Shown: piece after piece, positions 1-5,833 of the stretch | Position numbering within the stretch: the stretch's first letter is position 1 | Layout of the letters: the number at the start of each line of letters is the position of its first letter | Assembly (NCBI GenBank): GCA_023252115.1 | Contig: JAHEXM010000125.1 | Span: 1 to 5,961 of the forward strand | Length of the DNA stretch: 5,961 nucleotides | Source: Micrococcales bacterium | Lineage (GTDB): Bacteria; Actinomycetota; Actinomycetes; S36-B12; UBA10799 | Direction of reading: 5' to 3' | Notes under the pieces: generated by a model | The model's input: the letters and a program-made list of their open reading frames with translations, nothing else | The model's database searches: none | What the model was told of the DNA's origin: nothing | Position numbers and translations under genes: made by a program

Positions 1-401
1 TCAGGGCCGTTGGCAGCACTCACGCGATTGCCACTCGCGTCGAATGGCAGGCGACTGTCGAGCCGGAAGTACTCATTGCCCAGGCGGATGCCGTAGGTGC
101 CGTCCCCGAAATCGGCCATTGCTCGACGAATAGGCCACGCATTTCCCGACACGGTGTCGTGGGCAACTGCAGACAACGATGAGACAACTTTGCAGTCGCT
201 CAGACGGCCTTGAGCGATGTCAGTGCCCGACGGTCCGGCAACTGGGAACAGTGGCTGGTTGGGTTGTGCACGGTACGACCAATCAGCGGGGATCGCTGGG
301 TTGTTGGTGTTTCCGCCATCTAGATTGCGGTCCACGCCATTGGTGAAGCTCGGGACCCGATTGTCAAAGTCGCCACTGACAACTGCACTGACAGAGTCAC
401 T
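1..401 (-). pseudogene. Calpain-family (C2) cysteine protease domain, in frame beyond a TAG stop and cut by the window edge
   Basis: Reading on from the TAG in the same frame gives 133 codons without a stop, running off the window. The translation contains TDIAQGRLSDCKVVSSLSAVA followed about 20 residues later by IRRAMADFGDGTYGIRLGN and then RLDSRLPF. This matches the start of the calpain/C2 catalytic core: a Gln six residues before the nucleophilic Cys (oxyanion hole), the Q-G-x-L-x-D-C motif, and the 'GDGTY-x-(V/I)-R' and 'V/L-D-x-x-LP' strands. The putative nucleophile codon is at 192-194. The catalytic His and Asn would lie beyond the window. The usual GDCW is SDCK here, so activity is uncertain. 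No start codon with a ribosome binding site is evident inside this stretch, so it probably belongs to the upstream signal peptide/RTX frame. The nonsense codon could be a real mutation, a readthrough site, or a sequencing error. Confidence 0.7.
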
Positions 402-923
402 CTAGTTGCCATTGGCGTCGCGCCAAAACGCATCCTGACCTGAACCGCCATTGAGCGTGTCTCCGTAGGCGCCGTCGATCGACACCAGAGTGTCGTCCTC
501 TGGACCACCGCTCAAGGAGTCGTTGCCGGCACCACCAACGAGCGTGTCACGTTTGTTACCGCCGGTGAGTGAATCATTCCCCGCGTTGCCTTTGGCCAGC
601 ACCGGGAAGTTAAGGCCCGTTGCATCAAACGTGTCGTTCCCACTTCCGCCAACGAAAACGACGCGCGAAATAGCTGAGTTGTTAAACGTCCAGCTGTGAT
701 TGCCACTGAAGTCCTGAACCCACGTTAGGTCGGGCGCTAGGTGCGAAATGCGAACGGATGTAGAAGTGTTGGTTGTCGTCACCGTAAGAACGCGATTGGT
801 TATCGTCGCCGAACTGACCGATGCTTCAGCAGGCGCCGCTATGACAGCAAGTGGCACTGCAGCTAACGCGGCAATGGCGCTTCCGACAACGACGCGGCGC
901 AGTGGTGCATTTCGATTGCTCAT
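402..923 (-). CDS. Secreted RTX-repeat protein; N-terminal part of an interrupted calpain-like protease
   Basis: This 173-codon frame begins with a typical signal peptide: basic n-region (RNAPLRR), hydrophobic core at about residues 11-30, and a likely signal peptidase site near APAEAS. Residues 36-90 are a Thr/Ser-rich segment. Residues 91-171 hold degenerate RTX (haemolysin-type calcium-binding) repeats, visible as GGSGNDTFD, GNAGNDSLTGG, GGAGNDSLSGG and GGSGQDAF. Such repeats normally bind calcium outside the cell and often accompany secreted enzymes. A purine-rich GGGAGAG lies just upstream of the ATG and supports this start. The frame ends at a TAG, but the codons beyond it remain open and resemble a calpain protease (see 1-401). 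I therefore read this as the front part of a longer gene, not a complete small protein. The start codon faces the divergent sigma factor gene across 208 bp. The RTX and export calls are fairly sure; the biological role is not known. Confidence 0.85.
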   Translation of the reverse strand: MSNRNAPLRRVVVGSAIAALAAVPLAVIAAPAEASVSSATITNRVLTVTTTNTSTSVRISHLAPDLTWVQDFSGNHSWTFNNSAISRVVFVGGSGNDTFDATGLNFPVLAKGNAGNDSLTGGNKRDTLVGGAGNDSLSGGPEDDTLVSIDGAYGDTLNGGSGQDAFWRDANGN

Positions 924-1131
924 GTTCTCTCCCTTGTTGGCGCTGCTTGGGGCGGCGCTGCTATTCGGTCAAGGGCAAGAGGGAGCCCGCTTGGATTCGC
1001 AACGCTTTTCCCGCAACGTTTCTTTTGTGATAGGCCGAAGGGGTGAGATTGGCGATCTTGAGCCGCCATTCGTACTGCATCGGGGCGCCATCATTGACGC
1101 GATTTCCGCTTTGAAACTACCTTCGTAAGTA
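924..1131. promoter_or_regulatory. Divergent intergenic region between the protease and sigma factor genes
   Basis: This 208-bp stretch separates two start codons that point away from each other, so it must carry promoters for both unless one gene is transcribed from further upstream. On the plus strand a candidate promoter sits directly against the sigma factor ATG (listed separately). On the minus strand I see the protease ribosome binding site (CTCTCCC on the plus strand, 927-933) but no convincing -35/-10 pair. A plus-strand frame starting at 922 crosses the region but lacks a ribosome binding site. Confidence 0.6.
1094..1123 (+). promoter_or_regulatory. Candidate promoter giving a leaderless sigma factor mRNA
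   Basis: TTGACG (1094-1099) and TACCTT (1118-1123) are separated by 18 bp. The first matches the -35 consensus well; the second keeps the T, A and final T of the -10 box. A start about seven bases after the -10 box would fall at or next to the ATG at 1132. The stretch before that ATG has no Shine-Dalgarno-like sequence, which fits a leaderless transcript, a common arrangement in actinobacteria. The match is modest and based on eye inspection only. Confidence 0.35.
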
Positions 1132-2691
1132 ATGAATGCGCAGGCAGCAAACAACGCCGACCCGGCAGGTGCCGCATCGGGCGATGCTGCGCTGGCCGAA
1201 TCCCTTCTTAGTGGTAACCCTGAAGCACTTGGTGAGCTATACAACGCCTACTCCGATCGGTTGTTTAGTTACGCGGTCGGCGTTCTGTCGAGTCGAGACC
1301 GAGCAGCAGACGTTGTCCACGACACGATGCTGTTGGCATATGAACATGTCGGTCAACTACGTGACACGAACAAACTTCGACCGTGGCTATATGCGATTTG
1401 TCGAAATGAATGCATGCGGGAACTTCGCACTCAGAATCGGCAGGCAGATATTGAACGTGCGCCCGAGGTTGCCGACCAGTCGATCAATTTGGACGCTGAT
1501 CTAACTGCAAGCGATGCGCGTGCATTGGTTGCCGAAGCCCTAGTGGCGATGAGCGATACCGACCGTGAAGTGGTCGAGCTCTCGCTGCAACACGAACTCA
1601 ACCCTGCGCAAGTGGCGGATGTACTTGGCGTAAGCGCGAACCAAGCGCGTGCTCAAATGTCACGGGCGCGCGCCTCCCTCGAGGGTGCCGTTGGTGCGCT
1701 AGTGCTCTATCGCGCTCGCCGTCGAGACTGCGACGAACTCGATGCGATCATCGATGGTCAAGAGTTCACTCAGCTACTACGAAAACGAATCAATCGACAT
1801 GTCGAAGACTGTTCCACGTGTTCGCGTTCGCGCAAGCGCGCGATCGCTGCGATCGCCATGGTCTCGATGCCACTGCTTGTGGCACCACTGTGGCTGCGAG
1901 AATCGACAGTTGATCCGCAGCTAGTCAGCGCCGAAGTAGCGCCGAGCGATATTCAATTTAACCGCCAAGGATGGCCTACGACCGCAGCGATCAATGGCCA
2001 TCGTGTGGTTGCAGGCGTTGCCGCGGCATGCGTGGTGACCCTTGCGGTCATTGCAGGTGGAGCGTGGATTGCGACAAGTCCAGCATCCAATGCCTCAACG
2101 GCCAGTGCTGTGCTGGAAGCGTCTACCCAATCCTCCTTACCCCCATCGACTATCGCTGGCCCCCCAAGTGCCTCAACGCCAAGCACAAACGGCAGTCCGC
2201 AGAGCGGGCAACAGCCGCCTTCTTCGGTCCCCAACGCAGGCGGCGGCAATGACACGACCCAGTCTTCATCCACGGGTTCAACGACAGTCACGACCGATGG
2301 TGCATCACCAAATCGCGGCGGAAGTACTACTAGTACTACCGGCACAGGAGCGGCACCGAACACCACCACACTGTCGCCACCAGGGGCTTCAAATGCCGGC
2401 ACGACTGGCGGCACTGCAACTGGCACGACACCACCGAAGGTGCCGACAACCCCGAAGCTGCCTCAGATTAAGGGTCCGGTCCTGGTCAACGTTCCGATCA
2501 AACCTGTTGTCACAATTCCGACAACGAAGCCGACAACCACGAAGCCGACGACAACGAAACCGACAACCACCACGACGACAACAACCACTACGAAACCGAC
2601 GACAACCACGAAACCGACAACCACCGCCACGACAACAATTACCAAGCCGGTGACGACAAAGAAACCGGTCTGCACAACAAAGGTGTGCTGA
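1132..2691 (+). CDS. ECF-type RNA polymerase sigma factor fused to a zinc anti-sigma-like, membrane-spanning, Thr-rich tail
   Basis: The first ~185 residues are a sigma-70 family ECF factor. Region 2 spans about 35-100, with the LYNAYSDRLFSYA and DVVHDTMLLAYEH helices and RPWLYAICRNECMRELR. Region 4 spans about 128-184, with the helix-turn-helix AQVADVLGVSANQARAQMSRAR. Residues 200-230 then show C200, H223, C227 and C230; the H-x3-C-x2-C spacing is that of zf-HC2/ZAS zinc anti-sigma domains. Two hydrophobic segments follow (about 237-254 and 292-314), then a ~200-residue Ser/Thr/Pro/Gly tail ending in KPTTT repeats and CTTKVC. ECF factors are usually about 200 residues, so at 519 this is a sigma/anti-sigma-type fusion likely held at the membrane. 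Related fusions are known among ECF groups (I recall ECF52). It would direct transcription of unknown targets when freed or reshaped by an envelope signal. There is no clear ribosome binding site; the ATG is supported by domain completeness. The neighbouring divergent protease is a possible target, by inference only. Confidence 0.9.
   Translation: MNAQAANNADPAGAASGDAALAESLLSGNPEALGELYNAYSDRLFSYAVGVLSSRDRAADVVHDTMLLAYEHVGQLRDTNKLRPWLYAICRNECMRELRTQNRQADIERAPEVADQSINLDADLTASDARALVAEALVAMSDTDREVVELSLQHELNPAQVADVLGVSANQARAQMSRARASLEGAVGALVLYRARRRDCDELDAIIDGQEFTQLLRKRINRHVEDCSTCSRSRKRAIAAIAMVSMPLLVAPLWLRESTVDPQLVSAEVAPSDIQFNRQGWPTTAAINGHRVVAGVAAACVVTLAVIAGGAWIATSPASNASTASAVLEASTQSSLPPSTIAGPPSASTPSTNGSPQSGQQPPSSVPNAGGGNDTTQSSSTGSTTVTTDGASPNRGGSTTSTTGTGAAPNTTTLSPPGASNAGTTGGTATGTTPPKVPTTPKLPQIKGPVLVNVPIKPVVTIPTTKPTTTKPTTTKPTTTTTTTTTTKPTTTTKPTTTATTTITKPVTTKKPVCTTKVC
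2518..2665 (+). repeat. Low-complexity KPTTT-coding repeat
   Basis: Tandem, imperfect units built from AAACCGACAACCACG-like blocks encode (K)PTTT repeats and a run of ten threonines near the C-terminus of the sigma factor fusion. ACA, ACC and ACG codons alternate, so the repeat is conserved more strictly at the protein than the DNA level. Such tracts are prone to length change by slippage. Similar Thr/Pro/Lys spacers are common in cell-envelope proteins of actinobacteria, where they can act as extended stalks. Confidence 0.8.
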
Positions 2692-2708
2692 CCAATTTGA
2701 TATCGGTA

Positions 2709-2722
2709 CCGGTTCTCACCGG
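2709..2722 (+). terminator. Weak hairpin after the sigma factor gene
   Basis: CCGGT-TCTC-ACCGG forms a 5-bp GC-rich stem with a 4-base loop, 18 bases after the stop codon. No T-run follows, so it is at best a weak or factor-assisted terminator between two convergent genes. Confidence 0.25.
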
Positions 2723-2736
2723 CGGATAGTGAACGG

Positions 2737-2892
2737 CTAGGCAGAAACTCCATTCAAGGTCATGGCCGCCGCCATGTGCCTTGGGCCTTGATTTGGTGAC
2801 ATCGGTTCGGAAATGCTTTGGGTATACAACCCGGTGGCGATCGCGGCTGCGATCGCCAGGCATGCTGCAGTAACGCGTGCGCGTCTAGTCAT
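2737..2892 (-). CDS. Small exported or membrane peptide, 51 residues, unknown function
   Basis: The frame encodes MTRRARVTAACLAIAAAIAT and continues to a TAG at 2737-2739. The N-terminus has an arginine-rich n-region followed by a hydrophobic stretch (about residues 7-23), like a signal peptide or a single N-in membrane helix. The remaining ~28 residues are polar with several Met, Pro and Ala and match no family I recognise. The start is supported by GGAGAGAGG (plus-strand 2900-2908) seven bases before the ATG, among the better ribosome binding sites in the window. It follows pheA on the same strand with a 100-bp gap and is convergent with the sigma factor gene, so it could be co-transcribed with pheA or have its own promoter. 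A few unusual codons (AGA, AGG) and its shortness leave real doubt; it could also be a decayed remnant of a longer secreted protein. Confidence 0.5.
   Translation of the reverse strand: MTRRARVTAACLAIAAAIATGLYTQSISEPMSPNQGPRHMAAAMTLNGVSA
2836..2857. repeat. Perfect inverted repeat made of two GCGATCGC palindromes
   Basis: GGCGATCGC and GCGATCGCC are perfect inverted repeats around a GGCT loop. One more flanking T-A pair (2835/2858) makes a 10-bp stem. Each arm itself contains the 8-bp palindrome GCGATCGC. It lies in the signal/hydrophobic segment of the small minus-strand ORF, where the sequence encodes AIAAAIA. No T-run follows on either strand. Confidence 0.6.
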
Positions 2893-2950
2893 GGTCTGGC
2901 CTCTCTCCAACAAGGGTGCTAACGGCCTTTACATACCCGATGGATAAACA

Positions 2951-2992
2951 GGCTAAACGTTTATTCACCCACTCGCTTGCGAGCAGTTAGCC
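2951..2992 (-). terminator. Nested inverted repeats directly after pheA
   Basis: Immediately beyond the pheA stop, TTAGCC (2987-2992) and GGCTAA (2951-2956) form an outer inverted repeat. It encloses CTCG-CTTG-CGAG (2972-2983), a compact inner hairpin, and overlaps the palindrome TAAACGTTTA. An RNA from the minus strand could fold here and end pheA transcription. There is no clean U-run, so this is only a candidate. Confidence 0.3.
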
Positions 2993-3922
2993 CTATCCGT
3001 CATTGCGGATGTGGCGAACCCAAGCCGCGGCGTCGGCGTAGTCGGCATCAGTAGTCCCCGGCAATACGTGTGCTTCGCGACCATCGTGGCGCGGATATGA
3101 GCCGAAGTAACGCACATCGGCGCACACCCGTCGCAAGCCCATGAGTGCTTCGCCGACGCGAGCATCAGCCACGTGACCCTCGCAGTCGACTGAAAAGTAG
3201 TAGTCATCAAGTCGTTTGCGAGTTGGTCGTGACTCGATCCTGGTCAAGTTAACGCCGCGGACAGCGAACTCAGTCAAGATTTCGAGCAGAGCACCGGAAT
3301 GATCAGCACGGATGAAGAGAACCAACGTGGTCTTGTCTTTCCCCGTCGGGGGCGGTGGCGCAGCCGCCTTGCGGATCAATACGAACCGGGTCGATGCATC
3401 GGAGTCACCGATGTCGTCTGCAAGCACCTCGAGGTTGTATAAATCGGCAGCATTTATGGGCCCGATAGCTGCGTTGAACGGCGCCGATGGTTCTTCGGCA
3501 AGCTGCTTGGCGGCGCCTGCAGTTGATGGTGTCGGAACCAGGTGTGCATTCGGTAGGTTCTGTTTGATCCACGCTGCGCATTGAGCTGCCGCGATCGGAA
3601 TGGTGGCAACATCTTTGACGTCCATGACGGTGGTTCCCGGTTTCGCCATCAGGCAGAAACGAACAGAAGCCTCGTATTCCTCGACGATGACCAATGATTC
3701 GCTGGCCGCAACGAGAGCATGAATCGTGGATACGACCGGACCTTCAAGCGAGTTCTCAATTGGAACGACACCGCCATCCAGGTCGCCCGAAGCAACACCG
3801 TTGATGACGGCATCGACGCTCTCGACCGGGATTGCGTCTGCACCATGGACCGAGGACATCTGAGCAACTGCGGCCTGGGTGAATGTGCCATGTGGACCAA
3901 GGAAGCCAATAGTTTCGGTCAT
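2993..3922 (-). CDS. pheA: Prephenate dehydratase
   Basis: PheA converts prephenate to phenylpyruvate, with loss of water and CO2, in phenylalanine biosynthesis in the cytoplasm. The catalytic domain covers about residues 3-185: it starts IGFLGPHGTFTQAA, has the PIENS motif (54-58), and contains the hallmark STRF (177-180), whose Thr is essential in characterised enzymes. The ACT regulatory domain covers about 198-275, with GALLEIL (210-216) and ESRP (230-233), the motifs tied to phenylalanine binding; feedback inhibition by phenylalanine is therefore likely. At 309 residues it is close to the stand-alone actinobacterial enzyme and lacks a fused chorismate mutase. GAGGA (plus-strand TCCTC, 3930-3934) sits seven bases before the ATG and fixes the start. 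It is divergent from the ImmA-like gene, and its neighbours are not aromatic amino acid genes. The last ~25 residues after SYPR are a variable extension. The gene appears complete and intact. Confidence 0.97.
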   Translation of the reverse strand: MTETIGFLGPHGTFTQAAVAQMSSVHGADAIPVESVDAVINGVASGDLDGGVVPIENSLEGPVVSTIHALVAASESLVIVEEYEASVRFCLMAKPGTTVMDVKDVATIPIAAAQCAAWIKQNLPNAHLVPTPSTAGAAKQLAEEPSAPFNAAIGPINAADLYNLEVLADDIGDSDASTRFVLIRKAAAPPPPTGKDKTTLVLFIRADHSGALLEILTEFAVRGVNLTRIESRPTRKRLDDYYFSVDCEGHVADARVGEALMGLRRVCADVRYFGSYPRHDGREAHVLPGTTDADYADAAAWVRHIRNDG

Positions 3923-4088
3923 GCGCGTGTCCTCATGTTGGAAACGCTAGCTGATTGAGTCCGATGGTGGCGCATAGATATCGGTCCCCAGATCCGGTGT
4001 TGGATTCGTTATGGCTCGCGTTGGTTGGATTGCGGCGGAATACTGCGACTAGATCACGGGCCTTGTTTCAAAAATCGAGGAGCGCTTG
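3923..4088. promoter_or_regulatory. Divergent intergenic region between pheA and the ImmA-like gene
   Basis: This 166-bp stretch must hold promoters for both divergent genes. I see a ribosome binding site at each end (3930-3934 for pheA, 4077-4082 for the peptidase) but no convincing -35/-10 pair, and no obvious operator palindrome for an XRE regulator. Confidence 0.5.
4077..4082 (+). promoter_or_regulatory. Ribosome binding site that decides the ImmA-like start
   Basis: GAGGAG lies six bases before the ATG at 4089 but only three before an in-frame TTG at 4086. The spacing favours ATG, so the protein has 176 residues and not 177. Confidence 0.75.
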
Positions 4089-4619
4089 ATGAGCAGCTTG
4101 CCAGCTGGGGGCGACGCACCTGCGTCTGTCCGACAGGTGGCTGTAAACGTCCTTGACCAGCTATCGATTATGCCCGCCGCCCACCTTGTCGAAGCCATCT
4201 CTGTGCTGCGCGGCAAGCCGATCATTGTTGATTATTTTGCCGATGACAAAGCAAGTACCTCGGCGTGTGGAGCATGGGTCGACGTCGGCGTTGCTGACTT
4301 AGTGTTTATTTCAGATGCGGTTGGCGGCGTTCATCGCGAGCATGTACTCATGCATGAGTTGGCCCATATGTTGCTTGGTCACAATGTCCTCGACACCCAG
4401 ACGGAAGCCGATACCCGATCACTGTTTCCCACCTTGTCGCCGGATTTAGTCAGTCGGGTACTTGCGCGCTCGCACTACTCGGATCCTCATGAGCGACAAG
4501 CGGAGGAACTAGCTACTGACGTCTTGGTCAACACCCACGGGACCCAACGATCTGCTTGGGTCAACGATCCACGCGCAAGACGTGTCGCCCAGGTGTTAGG
4601 TGAGGTCGATCAGAAATGA
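4089..4619 (+). CDS. ImmA/IrrE-type zinc metallopeptidase
   Basis: The 176-residue protein carries HELAHMLLGH at residues 89-98, the HExxH zinc site of gluzincin-like ImmA/IrrE (COG2856-type) peptidases. It is followed by ERQAEELATDVL (135-146), where the family's E-x-x-A-x-x-x-A helix supplies a third ligand, probably Glu135. Residues 70-76 (LVFISDA) form the beta strand before the active-site helix. No signal peptide is seen, so it should act in the cytoplasm. Characterised relatives (ImmA of ICEBs1, IrrE/PprI of Deinococcus) cleave or inactivate XRE-type repressors to switch on mobile-element or stress genes. The short N-terminal region carries no HTH fusion, so any regulator partner is separate. 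Its stop overlaps the start of the next gene (ATGA), implying coupled translation. A gene whose product resembles XRE-regulator C-termini lies just beyond that one, on the opposite strand. The fold call is strong; the target is unknown. Confidence 0.88.
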   Translation: MSSLPAGGDAPASVRQVAVNVLDQLSIMPAAHLVEAISVLRGKPIIVDYFADDKASTSACGAWVDVGVADLVFISDAVGGVHREHVLMHELAHMLLGHNVLDTQTEADTRSLFPTLSPDLVSRVLARSHYSDPHERQAEELATDVLVNTHGTQRSAWVNDPRARRVAQVLGEVDQK

Positions 4620-5833
4620 CCGCACTATTAATTCGAATTCTTTTGAGCCTGCCTATCCTCGCTGCCGGATACGTTCGCTTGCGCCGACCACGCGATGACG
4701 CTGCGCAACGTGCTTTCACGGTGGCCATTGTGTGTGCTGGTGTCTTGTCAATTTTCAGCGCGTTTCTGCCTTTTGTTGCAACGGTTTTGCATTGGGAGGC
4801 GGTCCCAGCTGTTTTCGGACTCGGCTACGTTTGGTTCTCAGTCGTCTGCTTCGTGAAGCTAACTGAAGCATTGCAGTTCATGATGCTTTCTCCCATGCGT
4901 TCGCGCGCGTTGGCTCGGCGACCGCGAGTTGTTGGTTTCAGCTTTGCCGTCTTGATTTCCCTGGCAGTTGGTGCCGGACGTTGGAACGAAATCGTGTCCC
5001 CAACACCATGGCCTTTTGACCACTACAACTGGTTAGTACTGACGTGGAGTCTGTGGTTGCTCACGCTTGTTGTGTTCGCCCTGTGGATTGGCGTGCTCGC
5101 GACATGGGCGGCAATTACCGTTGAGCAGTCTCGCCTGCGCTTCTCGATGGTGCTGCTCATCATGGTGTGTGTGCTTATGTTGTTCTACGTACAAGTGATG
5201 TTGACGCTGCGTTCGACAGTGATCGGCTCACTCGGGGTTGGATCTATTCCGATCGCTTTCACGATTTGTTTGTGGGCGCTGTATGTCGTCCTTGCTGTTG
5301 CCTGTTTGTGGGTGGTCTTTACCAACCTTCCAGCGGTGAACCGCCGTCGCGATACCCGTCAGCTGGACAGCATTCGTCCTTTGTGGCACAGGCTGGCGCC
5401 GATTGACCCCGGAGTCGTGCTTGACCCGATGCCTGATAGCTGCCCCATCGATCGCGAAGATCGTCGTCACGCGTTGTATCGGTCTGCGGTCGAGATCCGA
5501 GATTGGATGCTGCAACTTCGGCGCGCGCTGCCCTATGACGCATGGGGTCGAGCCTTGGAAGGGGCCGCGCCATTTGCGCGCACCAAATACAAGCGTGAAG
5601 TAATTGCGGCTGCGGGTTGGATCGAGGCTGCCATGGCTGCTGTTACCGAGTCTGACGAACCGGATCGATTTAGTCCCACGCCGCCGTCTCAACCCGATGT
5701 CGACAGCGAGCTCGCCACTCTCGCGAGGATTTCGCAGGTTTCCCCAGAAGTCGCGCGAGCAGTCGCAGCGACTATTCGTCAGACAACCCCTCAAGCTGAC
5801 GCGCATTCTCAATCATCGCCGCAATCGCACTGA
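4616..5833 (+). CDS. Seven-helix membrane protein, MAB_1171c family / DUF6545-like
   Basis: Hydrophobic segments at about residues 3-20, 34-57, 64-82, 104-121, 138-165, 174-196 and 212-236 suggest seven membrane helices. A cytoplasmic C-terminal half follows: IRPLWHRLAPIDPGVVL (253-269), then HALYRSAVEIRDWMLQLR (285-302) and a helical segment to about 345. The 'PLW-x-x-L', 'LYR-x-x-x-EIRD-x-x-L' pattern matches, from memory, the DUF6545 domain of the actinobacterial 'MAB_1171c family putative transporter' proteins. Their function is not established and 'transporter' is only a label. The last ~55 residues are polar and low in conservation. The start ATG overlaps the upstream stop as ATGA, so the metallopeptidase and this protein are very likely made together. 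This pairing recurs in actinobacteria, often with an XRE regulator nearby. The 3' 62 bp overlap the convergent partial gene. A role as membrane sensor or effector for the peptidase is inference. Confidence 0.85.
   Translation: MTALLIRILLSLPILAAGYVRLRRPRDDAAQRAFTVAIVCAGVLSIFSAFLPFVATVLHWEAVPAVFGLGYVWFSVVCFVKLTEALQFMMLSPMRSRALARRPRVVGFSFAVLISLAVGAGRWNEIVSPTPWPFDHYNWLVLTWSLWLLTLVVFALWIGVLATWAAITVEQSRLRFSMVLLIMVCVLMLFYVQVMLTLRSTVIGSLGVGSIPIAFTICLWALYVVLAVACLWVVFTNLPAVNRRRDTRQLDSIRPLWHRLAPIDPGVVLDPMPDSCPIDREDRRHALYRSAVEIRDWMLQLRRALPYDAWGRALEGAAPFARTKYKREVIAAAGWIEAAMAAVTESDEPDRFSPTPPSQPDVDSELATLARISQVSPEVARAVAATIRQTTPQADAHSQSSPQSH

Noticed and set aside
922..1128. Plus-strand frame starting MFSPLLALLGAALLF, which looks like a signal peptide and ends just before the sigma factor
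   Set aside because: No ribosome binding site, its ATG overlaps the protease ATG on the other strand, and the rest has no recognisable domain. The hydrophobic start comes from the reverse of the protease ribosome binding site region.
1953..2426. Minus-strand 157-codon frame across the sigma factor tail
   Set aside because: Valine/proline-rich composition is the complement of Ser/Thr/Pro coding sequence; no domain or ribosome binding site.
2042..2653. Plus-strand 203-codon Arg/Gln-rich frame within the tail region
   Set aside because: Shadow frame of the KPTTT and Ser/Thr tract; the composition is an artefact of the repeat.
2518..2665. Repeated units considered as a CRISPR array
   Set aside because: Units are contiguous and imperfect without unique spacers, and they encode a clean PTTT repeat in the sigma factor frame.
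2639..2863. Minus-strand 74-codon frame between the sigma factor and pheA
   Set aside because: No ribosome binding site and it runs into the sigma factor repeat; the 51-codon frame at 2737-2892 has much better start signals.
4086..4088. TTG as the start of the metallopeptidase gene
   Set aside because: Only three bases from GAGGAG, whereas ATG at 4089 has a six-base spacing and is the preferred codon.
5228..5812. Minus-strand 194-codon frame opposite the membrane protein
   Set aside because: It lies over a well-supported membrane protein and its Arg-rich translation has no domain. The real minus-strand gene at this end is in another frame (5772-5961).
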